DNA of 64,000 nt from Tenacibaculum sp. 1_MG-2023 (lineage in GTDB: Bacteria; Bacteroidota; Bacteroidia; Flavobacteriales; Flavobacteriaceae), in NCBI RefSeq assembly GCF_030547425.1, contig NZ_JAUORH010000009.1, forward strand, positions 1-64,000, in the 5' to 3' direction. Numbering within the stretch: position 1 is the stretch's first letter; each line of letters begins with the position of its first letter. The translations under genes were made by a program, and so were the position numbers. Under the pieces are notes generated by a model. It ran no database searches. It was not told where the DNA came from and saw only the letters and a list, made by a program, of their open reading frames with translations. This document shows, piece after piece, positions 16,738 to 24,848 of this stretch.

Positions 16738-16774
16738 AAGTTAAGGAAAGAGTTTTTCTCTCTTCCCTTAACTT
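16738..16774 (-). promoter_or_regulatory. Intercistronic hairpin between csgA and csgB
   Basis: AAGTTAAGGAAAGAG and CTCTTCCCTTAACTT form a 15-bp stem (one G-U in the minus-strand RNA) around a 7-base loop. No T-run follows in the direction of transcription (ACTAAAG), so it is more likely a partial terminator or a 3'-end stabiliser that keeps csgA mRNA more abundant than the downstream genes. Confidence 0.65.
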
Positions 16775-16791
16775 TATTAGTTAATAAATTA

Positions 16792-17700
16792 TTATAGTCC
16801 TGTTTGTTCAACACAGGCTTTATTCATATAACCTGCTTGACCAATAAAACTAGCATTACCTGAACCTTGCGCGTCTTGAATAACAGAGGCATGGTTTTCT
16901 ACACCAAACTGACCAATTAAACTTAAGTTAATACCAACATCAGCGTTTTGATCAACACAAGCTTCATTACCATAACCTGTTTGTGCTATACCAGAAATGT
17001 TTATACCTCCAGTTGATGTTTGAGTAGTAGAAGCCATATTTGCGTTTCCAAATTGAGCAATTCCATCTATATTAAAGCTACCTCTTTGTACTTGTTTAGC
17101 TTTATTATAGTTACCGAGTTGTAAAATACCTGCTACACTACCTGGCGCCCCATTAGTTCCTGTACTTTGATCTTGGTGAGCTAAATTTCTTCTACCAGAT
17201 TGTGCTACAATAGCTACATTATTATCATAACGTTGTTTTTGAATAGAAGTATTCTGACGTCCTGTTTGGTAAGCATATGCTCTGTTATTTTCTGCCCAAC
17301 CTACACCTACATCTTGTTGTGCATAGTTTTTATATCCTACTTGATTTACAAAACCAGTGTTATAGTCACCATGTTGCTTAATATCGGTCTCATTTTTTCT
17401 TCCTCTTTGGTATACAGTAGCTTCGTTTCCTAAACCTCCAGAAAATCCTTGGTTTTGACCATCTTGATCGATGTTAGATAAGTTACCTACTCCAGTTTGA
17501 ACTACACTTGCGTCATTCATAACTCCAGTTTGATCTACGTAACTAGTGTTAATTATCGCTCCTCTTGCCCCATAAGAAGGCCCTACTTGTGGCACTGAAC
17601 ACCCTAAACAATTAGCTTTTGGTGTTGGTAATGGGTTTGCGAACTGTGCGAAAACTGTTCCTGAAGCTAAAAAAATAGCCGCTAATAAAAAATTTTTCAT
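16792..17700 (-). CDS. csgA: CsgA-like major curlin subunit
   Basis: A 302-residue secreted amyloid subunit. Signal peptide residues 1-18 (ending TVFAQ); the mature protein begins with a Cys-containing linker (KANCLGCSVPQVG). From about residue 50 there are about 14 units with a Q-x-G-x-x-N core, for example VDQTGVMNDA, VYQRGRKNET, AYQTGRQNTS, IAQFGNANMA and IGQAGYMNKA, spaced about 17-22 residues apart. E. coli CsgA has five repeats, so the fibre unit here is much longer. First gene of the curli operon, likely the most expressed. Confidence 0.92.
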   Translation of the reverse strand: MKNFLLAAIFLASGTVFAQFANPLPTPKANCLGCSVPQVGPSYGARGAIINTSYVDQTGVMNDASVVQTGVGNLSNIDQDGQNQGFSGGLGNEATVYQRGRKNETDIKQHGDYNTGFVNQVGYKNYAQQDVGVGWAENNRAYAYQTGRQNTSIQKQRYDNNVAIVAQSGRRNLAHQDQSTGTNGAPGSVAGILQLGNYNKAKQVQRGSFNIDGIAQFGNANMASTTQTSTGGINISGIAQTGYGNEACVDQNADVGINLSLIGQFGVENHASVIQDAQGSGNASFIGQAGYMNKACVEQTGL

Positions 17701-18046
17701 AATAGATAATTTTAAAATACGTTAATTAATTTTTAGCATACTCTATCTACGACAAGCATACAAATATTAATAATGCTTATTGTGGGAGAATGCTAAGTAA
17801 ATAAGGGTAAGATAAAATTATGGGGTAAAATGTAAAGGTTAATTTGATAACCGTGATTACATCCATCAGTTTAAAATAAAACTGTAAGAAACTATATATA
17901 GATTGTCTGTTTAAACATAGCTAATATACGATTTTTTTAGCTTCAAAAACCAATCAAAATTTCTTTACTTAAAAAAAAGACAAATAAGAAAAGCCAAAAA
18001 CACGCTATAAACGTAGCCTTTGGCTTTGTATTTCTTTATACTTATT
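17701..18046 (-). promoter_or_regulatory. Control region upstream of csgA
   Basis: This gap upstream of csgA holds a nested set of repeats: TTAGCAT (17733-17739) with ATGCTAA (17790-17796), and inside it AAGCAT (17754-17759) with ATGCTT (17773-17778). They sit 33-96 bases before the csgA start, where an operator or leader structure would be. No exact TTG/TAnnTTTG promoter is seen; the nearest is TAATATTTG. A hairpin AAAGCCAAA/TTTGGCTTT is at about 17991-18027. No csgD-like regulator gene is nearby. Confidence 0.4.
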
Positions 18047-18078
18047 AGAAAAAAAGGGGAAAAACCCCTTTTTTAAAA
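18047..18078 (-). terminator. Terminator of the type III glutamine synthetase gene
   Basis: AAAAAAGGGG and CCCCTTTTTT form a stem around a short A-rich loop, 30-60 bases past the stop codon. Confidence 0.8.
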
Positions 18079-18108
18079 AATGAATTTTCTTCTTTAAAAT
18101 AAGTTACT

Positions 18109-20292
18109 TTATCTAGTAAATAAAAGCTCTCTATATTTAGTTAATGGCCATAAATTATCATCTACCATCAACTCCAATTTATCACAGTGATAACGAATAT
18201 CATCAAAATAAGGTTTTACTTTATTACAATACGCATCAACATTTTTTTGTCCTTCTAACTTATTGGCTTTTTTACGCTCTTCAATCATATCTTCTACTTT
18301 AGAGTTAATTTCAGCAATATGATTTGATATTTTTTGAATTAAATCGATTTGTTCATTTGCATACCTTTCAAAATTATTTCCAAAAATTTCTTTCAGCCCT
18401 CTCACATTCTCTATCAAGGTATTTTGGTATTGAATAGCAATAGGTATAATATGGTTTCTTGCAATATCACCTAATACTCTACTTTCAATTTGTATTTTCT
18501 TTGAATATTCTTCTAGTTCAATTTCATGACGTGCTTCTACCTCAACCTTATTCATCACTCCCATTTCTTCAAAAAGAGAAATTGCTTTTTTAGAAATTTT
18601 TGCTTTTAATGCTTCAGGAGTTGTTTTGTTATTCGATAAACCTCTTTTCTTTGCTTCTTTTTCCCATGCTTCTCCATACCCATCTCCTTCAAATCGAATA
18701 CTTTTTGATGCTTTAATATATTCTCTTAATACATTAAATATAGCTTCATCTTTTTTTAGTTTTTTGGTATCAATTAATTTATCAACCTCATCTTTAAACT
18801 CATTTAACTGTCTTGCTATAATTGTATTCAAAACCGTCATAGGTCCTGCACAGTTAGACCATGAACCTACTGCACGTAACTCAAACTTATTTCCTGTAAA
18901 AGCAAAAGGTGAAGTTCTGTTTCTATCTGTATTATCTAGTAATATTTCAGGAATTTTACCTACAATATTCAATTTTAAATCTGTTTTTTCTTCTGGTGAT
19001 AACTTTCCTTTTGTTACATTTTCTAACTCATCTAATACTGATGATAATTGTGAACCTATAAAAACTGATATAATTGCTGGTGGTGCTTCATTAGCTCCTA
19101 AACGGTGATCGTTACTTGCGCTTGCTATTGACGCTCTGATTAACTCTTCGTAATCATGAACCGCTTTAATAGTATTCACAAAAAAGGTTAAAAACTGTAA
19201 GTTCTTCATCGGAGTTTTACCTGGGCTTAATAAATTAACTCCTGTATTGGTAGATAAACTCCAGTTATTATGTTTTCCTGAACCATTAATTCCAGCAAAT
19301 GGCTTTTCATGGAATAACACTTTGAATTTATGTCTTTGCGACACTTTTTCCATCACATCCATTAGTAAGGAATTGTGGTCTACCGCTAAGTTAGCTTCTT
19401 CAAAAATCGGTGCTAATTCAAACTGATTTGGCGCTACCTCATTATGTCGTGTTTTTACCGGCACCCCTAATAACATACATTCATGTTCCAAATCGCGCAT
19501 AAAATTCAATACTCTCGTGGGTATTGAGCCAAAATAATGATCATCTAACTGCTGCCCCTTTGCTGGAGCATGCCCTAACAAGGCTCTTCCTGTCATCATA
19601 ATGTCAGGACGTGCGGCTGCCAATGCTGTATCAATCAAAAAGTATTCTTGCTCCCAACCTAAAGTTGCATTTACTTTACTTACATTCTTATCAAAATATT
19701 TACAAACCGCTGTAGCTGAAGTATCAACAGCTTGTAAAGCTCTTAATAATGGAGCCTTATTATCTAATGCTTCACCTGTATACGCCACAAAAACTGTGGG
19801 AATACATAAGGTAGTACCATAAATAAATGCTGGCGATGTTGGATCCCAAGCGGTATAGCCACGTGCTTCAAAAGTATTTCGAATTCCTCCGTTAGGAAAA
19901 CTAGAAGCATCTGGCTCTTGCTGTACTAATTGACCTCCGTCAAATTTCTCCATTGCTCCTCCTCCTTCAACTGTTTCAAAAAAAGCATCGTGTTTTTCTG
20001 CTGTAGACCCCGTTAAAGGTTGAAACCAGTGTGTATAATGCGTTGCTCCTTTAGACAATGCCCAATCTTTCATACTTACTGCAATCTGATCGGCAGTTTT
20101 TCTATCAATCTTAGTTCCAAACTCAATAGCATCCATTACACTTTGGTATGCTTCTTTGGTCATGTATTGACGCATTGCTTGTTCATTAAATACATTTTTA
20201 CCAAACAATTCTGAACGACGTTCATTCTCTTCCACTACAACAGTTTTTCTATTTAAAACCTCTTGTAAAGCATTGAATCTTAAAGTTGACAT
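18109..20292 (-). CDS. glnN: Glutamine synthetase type III
   Basis: A 727-residue ATP-dependent glutamate-ammonia ligase of the large GSIII class, common in Bacteroidota. The N-terminus has FGKNVFNEQAMRQYMTKEAY; the catalytic core shows HYTHWFQPLTGSTAEKHDAF, TLGWEQEYFLID, RHNEVAPNQFELAPIFEEAN and the GINGSGKHNNWSLSTNTGVN nucleotide/glutamate site. The long helical C-terminal region (about 560-727) is specific to GSIII. It is divergently arranged with a type II enzyme 178 bases away. Both enzymes make glutamine in the cytosol; why both are kept side by side is unknown. ATG start at 20292. Confidence 0.95.
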   Translation of the reverse strand: MSTLRFNALQEVLNRKTVVVEENERRSELFGKNVFNEQAMRQYMTKEAYQSVMDAIEFGTKIDRKTADQIAVSMKDWALSKGATHYTHWFQPLTGSTAEKHDAFFETVEGGGAMEKFDGGQLVQQEPDASSFPNGGIRNTFEARGYTAWDPTSPAFIYGTTLCIPTVFVAYTGEALDNKAPLLRALQAVDTSATAVCKYFDKNVSKVNATLGWEQEYFLIDTALAAARPDIMMTGRALLGHAPAKGQQLDDHYFGSIPTRVLNFMRDLEHECMLLGVPVKTRHNEVAPNQFELAPIFEEANLAVDHNSLLMDVMEKVSQRHKFKVLFHEKPFAGINGSGKHNNWSLSTNTGVNLLSPGKTPMKNLQFLTFFVNTIKAVHDYEELIRASIASASNDHRLGANEAPPAIISVFIGSQLSSVLDELENVTKGKLSPEEKTDLKLNIVGKIPEILLDNTDRNRTSPFAFTGNKFELRAVGSWSNCAGPMTVLNTIIARQLNEFKDEVDKLIDTKKLKKDEAIFNVLREYIKASKSIRFEGDGYGEAWEKEAKKRGLSNNKTTPEALKAKISKKAISLFEEMGVMNKVEVEARHEIELEEYSKKIQIESRVLGDIARNHIIPIAIQYQNTLIENVRGLKEIFGNNFERYANEQIDLIQKISNHIAEINSKVEDMIEERKKANKLEGQKNVDAYCNKVKPYFDDIRYHCDKLELMVDDNLWPLTKYRELLFTR

Positions 20293-20337
20293 ATAATAAA
20301 GTATTAAATTAGATGTTCAAAAATACATTTTAAAAAC

Positions 20338-20364
20338 AAATACCCCCTAAAAAATAGGGGTTAA
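20338..20364 (-). promoter_or_regulatory. Hairpin in the presumed leader of the type III glutamine synthetase gene
   Basis: ACCCCCTA and TAGGGGT pair around AAAA, 46-70 bases upstream of the ATG. A GC-rich inverted repeat in an otherwise AT-only leader suggests an RNA structure or an operator. A CAAAAATA (minus-strand TATTTTTG) farther upstream could be its promoter. Confidence 0.35.
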
Positions 20365-20407
20365 ATTAATTTAAAGTTAATTTTAAACAAAAATACCCTG
20401 AAAAATT

Positions 20408-20437
20408 TTGCCTTTTAACAAAAAATACTCAATTTTG
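20408..20437 (+). promoter_or_regulatory. Predicted promoter of the type II glutamine synthetase gene
   Basis: TTG at 20408-20410, 19-base spacer, CAATTTTG at 20430-20437 (one mismatch to TAnnTTTG). It implies a leader of about 28 bases. Confidence 0.5.
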
Positions 20438-20470
20438 CCCCATAATTAACTCTAAAACAACACAAAAATC

Positions 20471-21481
20471 ATGAGTAAATCAAAATTAGAATACATTTGG
20501 TTAGATGGTCATGAACCAACTCAAAACATGCGTAGTAAAACTAAGGTTGAAGACGACTTTAGTGGTAAATTAGAAGATTGTCCAGTTTGGTCTTTTGATG
20601 GAAGTTCTACAGAACAAGCTTCTGGAGGTGCTTCTGACTGTTTACTAAAGCCTGTTGCTATTTATCCTGACCCTACTAGAAAAAATGGATTCTTAATAAT
20701 GTCTGAAGTTTTAAACGCTGACGGTACTCCGCACGCATCTAATGCACGTGCTAAAATTGATGATAACGATAATGATTTTTGGTTTGGTTTTGAGCAAGAA
20801 TATTTCTTAATGGATACCAAAACTGATTTACCTTTAGGGTTCCCACGTGGTGGATTCCCTGGACCTCAAGGAAAATACTACTGTTCTGTAGGTGGAAGAT
20901 ACACTTGGGGAAGAGATTTCGTTGAAGAACATGCTGATTTATGTATTGAGGCTGGTTTAAACTTTGAAGGAATTAACCAAGAGGTTGCTCCAGGACAATG
21001 GGAATTCCAATTGTTTGCACAGGGTGCCAAAAAAGCAGGTGATGAAATTTGGGTTGCTCGTTACTTATTAGATCGTTTAACTGAAAAGCATGGTTACTAT
21101 ATTGAGTACCATCCAAAACCAGTAAAAGGAGATTGGAATGGTTCTGGTATGCACGCAAACTTCTCTAACACTACTTTAAGAACTTGTGGCTCTCAAGAAA
21201 CTTACGAGAAGATTTGTGAAGCATTTAGGCCTGTTACCGAGGAACACATGGATGTATACGGAGCCAATAACGATGAGCGCTTAACTGGTTTACACGAAAC
21301 TGCTCATGTATCTGACTTTAGTTATGGTGTTTCTGATAGAGGGGCTTCAATCCGTATTCCTATTATTACTGTAGAAAAAGGATGGAAAGGTTGGTTAGAA
21401 GACAGAAGACCTGCTTCAAACGCTGACCCTTATAAAGTAGCTGGTAGAATTATAGAAACCGTAAAAGGTGCCAACATATAA
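20471..21481 (+). CDS. glnII: Glutamine synthetase type II (eukaryotic-like)
   Basis: A 336-residue GSII with the beta-grasp N-terminus (LEYIWLDGHEPTQNMRSKTK) and the catalytic segments CPVWSFDGSSTEQASG, FGFEQEYFLMD, GINQEVAPGQWEFQ and KGDWNGSGMHANFS. GSII is the eukaryote-type octa/decameric enzyme, found in some bacteria including Flavobacteria; it is not regulated by adenylylation. It lies head to head with the GSIII gene, so opposite regulation by nitrogen supply is plausible but not shown. No GlnB or Amt gene is nearby. A strong terminator follows. Confidence 0.95.
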   Translation: MSKSKLEYIWLDGHEPTQNMRSKTKVEDDFSGKLEDCPVWSFDGSSTEQASGGASDCLLKPVAIYPDPTRKNGFLIMSEVLNADGTPHASNARAKIDDNDNDFWFGFEQEYFLMDTKTDLPLGFPRGGFPGPQGKYYCSVGGRYTWGRDFVEEHADLCIEAGLNFEGINQEVAPGQWEFQLFAQGAKKAGDEIWVARYLLDRLTEKHGYYIEYHPKPVKGDWNGSGMHANFSNTTLRTCGSQETYEKICEAFRPVTEEHMDVYGANNDERLTGLHETAHVSDFSYGVSDRGASIRIPIITVEKGWKGWLEDRRPASNADPYKVAGRIIETVKGANI

Positions 21482-21504
21482 TTAACAAACACAACAACAC
21501 AACT

Positions 21505-21533
21505 AAAAAAGCCGCTAATTGCGGCTTTTTTTT
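21505..21533. terminator. Terminator after the type II glutamine synthetase gene
   Basis: AAAAAAGCCGC and GCGGCTTTTTTTT form a stem around TAATT; the A-run on the left also lets it serve the convergent antiporter gene. Confidence 0.9.
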
Positions 21534-21553
21534 ATTTCTAAACTAATTCGTTT

Positions 21554-22495
21554 TTACGAAATTGTTAAATAGATGAAAGTTGCATAGGTTGCTAATAAGA
21601 TAATTCCATCTCTCCACCCAAGACGCATTCCTTTTGGAAAGAAAACTAAAGGTAGTATAGCAAATGAAACACCTAACATCCAATAAATATCGTTGTTTAT
21701 TAAGCTATATGCATCTGGTTTTACTTCTACAGGAGTAATCATTGCAGTAATACCCAGAACAGCTAAAATATTAAATACGTTAGAGCCTATTAAGTTTCCT
21801 AATGAAATTGCTTTTTCTTTCTTTAATACTGCAATAATTGATGCTGCTAACTCAGGAACGCTTGTTCCTACCGACACTACTGTTACTCCTATTATTGCAT
21901 CACTAACCCCTAAATTTGCTGCTAAAGTTACCGAGCCATTAATTAACAACTCTGAACCACCCCATAAACCTACACCTCCTATTGCTAAAAATAGTGCTAT
22001 TTTATATAGTGGTAACTCTTCATCATCTTCAGGCACCTCATCAACAACCGCCTGTTTTTGAAAACGCAGTAAATAAATCAAAAACACTACTAACATTCCA
22101 AACAAAATAGCTCCTTCATAAAATTGAATTATTTTATCATTTGCTATAAAAAAATACAGTAGTACTGAAGCAATCATCATTACTGGCCAATCTGTTTTAT
22201 AAAAACTTTTTTCCACATCTATTGATGATAGTATTACTGTTATACCTAATACTAGAGCTAGGTTTGCAATATTAGAACCAATAACATTACCTACTGCCAA
22301 ACCTGTTGCTCCATTTAAAGCAGACTTTATGCTTACAATTAATTCTGGTGCTGAAGTTGCAAACGACACTACTGTCATACCTATTACTATTTTTGGTATA
22401 TGTAGTTTAAGTGACAAACCTACCGCTGCTTTTAACAGCCAATTTCCTCCTAAAACTAACAATGTTAAACCAATAATAATATATAGAATGCTCAT
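21554..22495 (-). CDS. Calcium/sodium antiporter (YrbG-like)
   Basis: A 313-residue inner-membrane exchanger with about ten membrane spans in two inverted halves. The two alpha repeats are visible: GMTVVSFATSAPELIVSI near the first third with GNVIGSNIANLALVLG, and GVTVVSVGTSVPELAASI with GNLIGSNVFNILAVLG in the second half. They carry the paired Glu residues that bind the ions. A cytoplasmic acidic loop (VDEVPEDDEELPLY) separates the halves. The ATG at 22495 (MSILYIIIGLTLL) begins the first membrane span; upstream in-frame codons are rejected as leader. Probably exports Ca2+ using Na+. Confidence 0.92.
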   Translation of the reverse strand: MSILYIIIGLTLLVLGGNWLLKAAVGLSLKLHIPKIVIGMTVVSFATSAPELIVSIKSALNGATGLAVGNVIGSNIANLALVLGITVILSSIDVEKSFYKTDWPVMMIASVLLYFFIANDKIIQFYEGAILFGMLVVFLIYLLRFQKQAVVDEVPEDDEELPLYKIALFLAIGGVGLWGGSELLINGSVTLAANLGVSDAIIGVTVVSVGTSVPELAASIIAVLKKEKAISLGNLIGSNVFNILAVLGITAMITPVEVKPDAYSLINNDIYWMLGVSFAILPLVFFPKGMRLGWRDGIILLATYATFIYLTIS

Positions 22496-23100
22496 AAGAT
22501 ATTTTTTGGGCGAAGATACTCTTTTGTAACGAAGTTTTGAAACATAAACAACCGTGTAAATACAACTTTTAAAACCAATACTTTTTTCTTTAATAAACTT
22601 CAAAAAAATCAAAAGGCTAAAACTCTTCTGTTTAAAAGATCCTTTTTCCTTTACTTTTCAAATCTTGCAAAAAAAGCTTCTTTAAAACCTTACTAAATAC
22701 AACCAATAAGACATTTTTATATTTCATTTAATAATTAAAACATAGACAATATAGCTATAAGTTAAAACTAATAGTGTTTTTATAGATTTAAATATAAACC
22801 CAATCCAATTAAATTAGATTTAAAAGTTTGGTAATAATATTTCCTTTCTCATATATTGAAAAAACAATTCCGGAATTCATCATTATTTACTAACTAAAAA
22901 CACATGAATCTAACATGATTATACTTGCTTTAAAACTAATTCTAATAACTATTAAAATTGCTTATTTATTACTGGAATTTATCTTTTAAAAGATTAAACT
23001 AATTAAAACCTATACTTTTAATTTTAAACTTAGTAAAGTTTGATTTTTCTCATCATAACAAATTATTTTTCGTTATTTTTGATAATAGAATCAACTACTA
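22496..23100. other. AT-rich intergenic region of about 600 bases
   Basis: Very AT-rich, with no long frame. One short frame at 22915-22989 (plus strand) would encode a 24-residue hydrophobic peptide, MIILALKLILITIKIAYLLL and four more residues; coding status is unclear. A TATTTTTG box near 23072-23080 could drive the 23101 gene. Confidence 0.4.
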
Positions 23101-23253
23101 ATGAGAAAAAGTTTTTTTAAGTTTTTAGCCAACCTAAACAAGGCTCTACTACCTTCCTTTACTAAGAAGGAATTGGATATATCGAAAGCATCAAAATTTC
23201 AATTGGCTATTGTTGGATGGCGTGCTTATGTTACAATAAATTCGTTGGATTAA
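23101..23253 (+). CDS. Small conserved basic protein (about 50 residues)
   Basis: An ATG at 23101 opens 50 codons: MRKSFFKFLANLNKALLPSF, then TKKELDISKASKFQLAIVGW and a RAYVTINSLD tail. I recall similar 50-residue proteins across Flavobacteriaceae, sometimes labelled SsrA-binding protein; that label is not supported by the sequence, which is far too short for SmpB. It is basic with amphipathic helices and one hydrophobic patch (FQLAIVGWRAYV). Only 12 bases separate it from the DUF2007 gene, so the two are probably co-transcribed. Function unknown. Confidence 0.75.
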   Translation: MRKSFFKFLANLNKALLPSFTKKELDISKASKFQLAIVGWRAYVTINSLD

Positions 23254-23265
23254 AATTTTACCATT

Positions 23266-23499
23266 ATGAACAATCATATTAAAGTTTTCTCAGGATCTCA
23301 AATCTTTGTAAGCAGATTAAATCAATTACTTGATGAGGTTGAAGTTCCATGCTTAATTAAAGATAATAAAGAATCTGGAAGGGTTGCTGGTTTCGGAACT
23401 TTAGGCAATTCTATTGACGTATTTATCTATGAGTCAGATCTTGAAAAAGCTCAGGACACTATTGATAGTTTTAAAGAAGAAATAACAGAAGGCAAATAA
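23266..23499 (+). CDS. DUF2007 domain protein
   Basis: A 77-residue protein with the DUF2007 pattern: IKVFSGSQIFVSRLNQLLDE, VPCLIKDNKESGRVAGFG, then IDVFIYESDLEKAQDTIDSF. The family adopts a small ferredoxin-like fold and is loosely annotated as signal-transducing; no activity is established. Second gene after the 50-residue basic protein and upstream of tRNA-Arg, which has its own promoter. Confidence 0.88.
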   Translation: MNNHIKVFSGSQIFVSRLNQLLDEVEVPCLIKDNKESGRVAGFGTLGNSIDVFIYESDLEKAQDTIDSFKEEITEGK

Positions 23500-23554
23500 G
23501 TTAAAAAAGGCAAAAAAATATTATTTTTTTGCTTTACAATTTAAAAAACATTCT

Positions 23555-23562
23555 TATATTTG
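23555..23562 (+). promoter_or_regulatory. -7 element of the tRNA-Arg gene
   Basis: TATATTTG matches TAnnTTTG exactly and lies 12 bases before the tRNA. The nearest upstream TTG (23529-23531) is 23 bases away, slightly long. Confidence 0.6.
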
Positions 23563-23574
23563 CACCCGCAAAAC

Positions 23575-23648
23575 GGCCTCGTAGCATAACTGAATAGTGC
23601 ACTTGATTACGGCTCAAGAGGTTGCAGGTTTGAATCCTGCCGAGGTCA
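23575..23648 (+). tRNA. tRNA-Arg (ACG anticodon)
   Basis: Acceptor GGCCTCG pairs with CGAGGTC (one G-U) plus discriminator A. Anticodon arm CTTGA-TTACGGC-TCAAG places ACG at 34-36. T arm GCAGG-TTTGAAT-CCTGC. CCA is not encoded. The ACG anticodon, normally edited to ICG, reads CGU, CGC and CGA arginine codons. Confidence 0.93.
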
Positions 23649-23651
23649 CAA

Positions 23652-23684
23652 AAACCCTGTTAGATATCTAACAGGGTTTTGCTT
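23652..23684 (+). terminator. Terminator of tRNA-Arg
   Basis: AAAACCCTGTTAGAT and ATCTAACAGGGTTTT form a nearly continuous 15-bp inverted repeat followed by GCTTTT, directly after the tRNA. Confidence 0.9.
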
Positions 23685-23719
23685 TTCCATAAATTTACAC
23701 ACTAACTTTCTACTACTGT

Positions 23720-23953
23720 TTAGTCTTTTACAACCACATCTTCCAGTACTTCAATGTCAAATCCATAATATCTTACTAATTTGATAATTGGGTTAAGATC
23801 AATTATGTTACCTATAGACTCTATACGAAGTATATTATCACAATCTTCTAAATCAAAATTTATTTTATAGTAAGAAAACTCCCTTTGGAGCTTATCCAAA
23901 AGGAGTGTTTCCTCTTCAACTGATTGTACAGATGTTTTAAAGACTTCTACCAT
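23720..23953 (-). CDS. Small conserved protein, ferredoxin-like fold predicted
   Basis: A 77-residue acidic protein (VEVFKTSVQSVEEETLLLDK, then YYKINFDLEDCDNILRIES and VRYYGFDIEVLEDVV). The beta-alpha-beta spacing resembles HMA-like domains, but only one Cys is present and there is no CxxC, so metal binding is unlikely. Similar proteins exist in Flavobacteriaceae next to DinB/VOC genes. Last gene of the minus-strand DinB-VOC-VOC set; 15 bases follow the upstream VOC gene. Function unknown. Confidence 0.75.
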   Translation of the reverse strand: MVEVFKTSVQSVEEETLLLDKLQREFSYYKINFDLEDCDNILRIESIGNIIDLNPIIKLVRYYGFDIEVLEDVVVKD

Positions 23954-23968
23954 TAAATTAAAAGTTAA

Positions 23969-24391
23969 TTATACCGCTTCGTTGTAATTAATCATCCAGT
24001 AAACACCAAACTTATCTACAAAACTACCAAAATAATCTCCCCAAAACTGATCTTCCATAGGCATTTCAATTTTTCCACCTACAGATAAGCCGTTAAACAA
24101 ACGATCTGCTTCTTCACGACTTTCAGGGTGAATTGAAATGTAATTATTATTCCCTTTATTTAGCTTATGTCCCATTGAAGGTACGGTATCAGACCCCATT
24201 AAAATAGTATTTTTTGATAATGGTAACGAAATGTGCATTGTACGATTTCTTTCATTTTCTGGTAATTTTTCTACATCTGGAGCGTCACTCATTTTCATAT
24301 TTGCAATGAATTCACCACCAAATACTGATTTATAAAAATTGAATGCTTGTTCTGCATCTCCATCAAAATTTAAATAAGGATTTACTTTCAT
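23969..24391 (-). CDS. VOC family protein, PhnB-like
   Basis: A 140-residue protein of the PhnB/3-demethylubiquinone methyltransferase-like branch of the VOC superfamily: MKVNPYLNFDGDAEQAFNFY, FGGEFIANMKMSD, HISLPLSKNTILMGSD and the C-terminal DQFWGDYFGSFVDKFGVYWM. These proteins form two beta-alpha-beta-beta-beta modules; substrates are mostly unknown and many lack a metal site. 44 bases after the other VOC gene, same strand, in an operon starting with DinB. Confidence 0.88.
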   Translation of the reverse strand: MKVNPYLNFDGDAEQAFNFYKSVFGGEFIANMKMSDAPDVEKLPENERNRTMHISLPLSKNTILMGSDTVPSMGHKLNKGNNNYISIHPESREEADRLFNGLSVGGKIEMPMEDQFWGDYFGSFVDKFGVYWMINYNEAV

Positions 24392-24435
24392 TTTTCTTGT
24401 TTTTAAGGTTATGTTTATTCTAATTTTTTATTTTA

Positions 24436-24843
24436 TTATCTATTCAAATTACAAAACAGGTTAAACAAATGCCCATCTAAATCTTGAAACACACAAACAT
24501 AATAGCCATTATCATCATAAAACTTTTTCTTGTCTTTTCTAGGATCAAAACGGATATACCCTCCTGCTTTTATTATTCTTTCTATTAATACAGTAACTTC
24601 CTCTTTACTTTTTGCTGAAAGTGTAAACATTACTTCGTTACTGTTATTCAGATCTGCTATTTCTCCTTCAAAGCTTTCTTTTAGCTTTTCCTTTTTAAAA
24701 AAGTGGATTACAAACTCATCTTCACCAAATAAAAAACTAACTATTTCGTTCGTAGAAGTTCCATTGAGAATGAAACCTAATCTCTTATAGAATTTTTGTG
24801 TACGTTCTATATCTTCTACTCCTAAGTTTGCCCATATTTTCAT
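24436..24843 (-). CDS. VOC family protein, glyoxalase-like
   Basis: A 135-residue protein: KIWANLGVEDIERTQKFYKR, a mid-strand segment SFLFGEDEFVIHFFKK and the C-terminal YVCVFQDLDGHLFNLFCNLN, which is the typical D-P/L-D-G-H-x-x-x-L-F ending of bleomycin-resistance/glyoxalase-fold proteins. Not related closely to the PhnB-like neighbour. Substrate unknown. 5 bases after the DinB gene, so translationally close. Confidence 0.87.
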   Translation of the reverse strand: MKIWANLGVEDIERTQKFYKRLGFILNGTSTNEIVSFLFGEDEFVIHFFKKEKLKESFEGEIADLNNSNEVMFTLSAKSKEEVTVLIERIIKAGGYIRFDPRKDKKKFYDDNGYYVCVFQDLDGHLFNLFCNLNR

Positions 24844-24848
24844 TCATT

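Noticed and set aside
16792-17700. CRISPR or DNA tandem repeat in csgA
   Set aside because: The periodicity is of the curlin protein; the DNA units are diverged and coding.
18626-19108. 160-codon plus-strand frame inside the type III glutamine synthetase gene
   Set aside because: Antisense of a conserved enzyme; Ser/Phe/Leu-rich shadow translation.
23101-23253. SsrA-binding protein SmpB
   Set aside because: Only 50 residues and no SmpB OB-fold motifs; the name seems a transferred misannotation.
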